Positions 63,671-64,000 of a stretch of DNA of 64,000 nt are shown piece by piece; position 1 is the first letter of the stretch; each line of letters opens with the position of its first letter. This stretch comes from Algicoccus sp048820935. Its GTDB lineage: Bacteria > Pseudomonadota > Gammaproteobacteria > Burkholderiales > Burkholderiaceae_B. The notes beneath the pieces are model-generated. The model made no database searches. It worked only from the letters and a program-made list of their open reading frames with translations, and was not told where the DNA came from. Position numbers and translations under genes: made by a program. Where the stretch lies: contig NZ_JBMERD010000004.1 of NCBI RefSeq assembly GCF_048820935.1, positions 124,001-188,000 of the forward strand, given 5' to 3'.

Positions 63671-64000
63671 ATGTCTACGCAATTCACAATTCTGCTGGTG
63701 GTTCAAATACTGGCATCGTTCACAATTATTGTGCTGGTGTTGCTGCAGCAAGGTAAGGGCGCTGATATGGGCTCTGCGTTCGGTAGTGGTTCAGCAGGTA
63801 GCTTGTTTGGTTCCACAGGTGCGGCTAACTTCTTGTCACGAGCTACAAAGTGGGCTGCAGTTGTTTTCTTTGCAGCAACGATTGGTTTAGCTTATTTGGG
63901 CAATTTGACGGGTGACAAACAAGACACAGGCATTATGGAAGGCTTTATGCCCAGTCAATCTGTTCCTGCAGCACCTGAGTCCAAAGCGAGTGCGGTGCCT
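63671..64000 (+). CDS. secG: SecG, preprotein translocase subunit (cut by the window end)
   Basis: The first 110 codons are present. Two membrane helices (about 5-25 and 60-80) frame the conserved loop LLQQGKGADMGSAFGSGSAG, SLFGSTGAANFLSRATK. An Ala/Pro/Ser-rich tail has begun. AGGAG precedes the ATG. SecG assists SecYE in protein export. The usual next genes (tRNA-Leu, nuo) would lie beyond the window. Confidence 0.95.
   Translation, partial: MSTQFTILLVVQILASFTIIVLVLLQQGKGADMGSAFGSGSAGSLFGSTGAANFLSRATKWAAVVFFAATIGLAYLGNLTGDKQDTGIMEGFMPSQSVPAAPESKASAVP

Noticed and set aside
1..64000. CRISPR arrays or prophage
   Set aside because: No regularly spaced direct repeats and no phage structural, integrase or replication genes were seen.

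Overview
The window looks like a chromosomal segment of a betaproteobacterium, most likely Burkholderiales and possibly near the Alcaligenaceae. Reasons: the housekeeping order ilvI-ilvH-ilvC-psd-pssA ... rpsO-pnp ... quinone oxidoreductase-tpiA-secG, a class I PHA synthase with a phasin, a homodimeric-type AceE, and a moderate base composition. The assignment is inferred from gene content and order; no rRNA gene or database match was available.

Layout. 0-4.8 kb: copper nitrite reductase nirK behind two FNR/Dnr-type boxes, a TadG-like gene interrupted by an in-frame TAA, a class II glutamine amidotransferase, and a TetR regulator. 4.8-14.5 kb: class I phaC, a four-gene efflux cluster (outer-membrane factor, HlyD-type adaptor, RbbA-like double-ATPase/permease, second permease), a phasin and an SDR, all on one strand, with repeated GACC-N4-GGTC operators in front of phaC. 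14.5-17.1 kb: an acquired patch with a Fic gene between 103-bp inverted repeats, a TnpB relic and tRNA-Ser(CGA). 17.2-29.2 kb: yaaA, a FUSC transporter, the ilv operon, phospholipid genes, rpsO and pnp. 29.3-34.4 kb: a second Fic gene tail-to-tail with a PIN-domain gene that overlaps the 3' end of aceE, then an Lrp regulator. 34.5-42.1 kb: cydDC, a bactofilin-like repeat protein and a GGDEF/EAL protein. 42.3-44.8 kb: a tRNA-Leu(UAA) gene split by a group I intron, a decayed ankyrin-like gene and a third Fic gene. 45.2-53.6 kb: a TPR-GT41 (SPINDLY/OGT-like) glycosyltransferase, hemN with a Dnr-like regulator, then gmd-fcl-manC for GDP-L-fucose. 53.7-64 kb: the moaA-moeA-moaD-moaE-moaC operon, two AtuA-like genes, a hexameric tyrosine-coordinated heme protein, small membrane proteins, a methyltransferase, tRNA-Ser(UGA), a quinone oxidoreductase, tpiA and the start of secG.

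How the genes may work together. nirK, hemN, the cysteine-less FNR-family regulator and perhaps cydDC point to low-oxygen or denitrifying growth, with the regulator's recognition helix matching TTGAT-N4-ATCAA boxes before nirK and hemN. PHA synthase, phasin and SDR form a storage cluster interrupted by an efflux system. The GDP-fucose genes lie close to a GT41 enzyme whose plant relative SPINDLY uses GDP-fucose, so bacterial protein O-fucosylation is a testable idea.

Most notable items: the group I intron in tRNA-Leu(UAA); the Fic gene in a transposon-like inverted-repeat frame, plus two further unrelated Fic genes; the PIN gene overlapping aceE; the GT41/GDP-fucose neighbourhood; and the TAA-split TadG gene.
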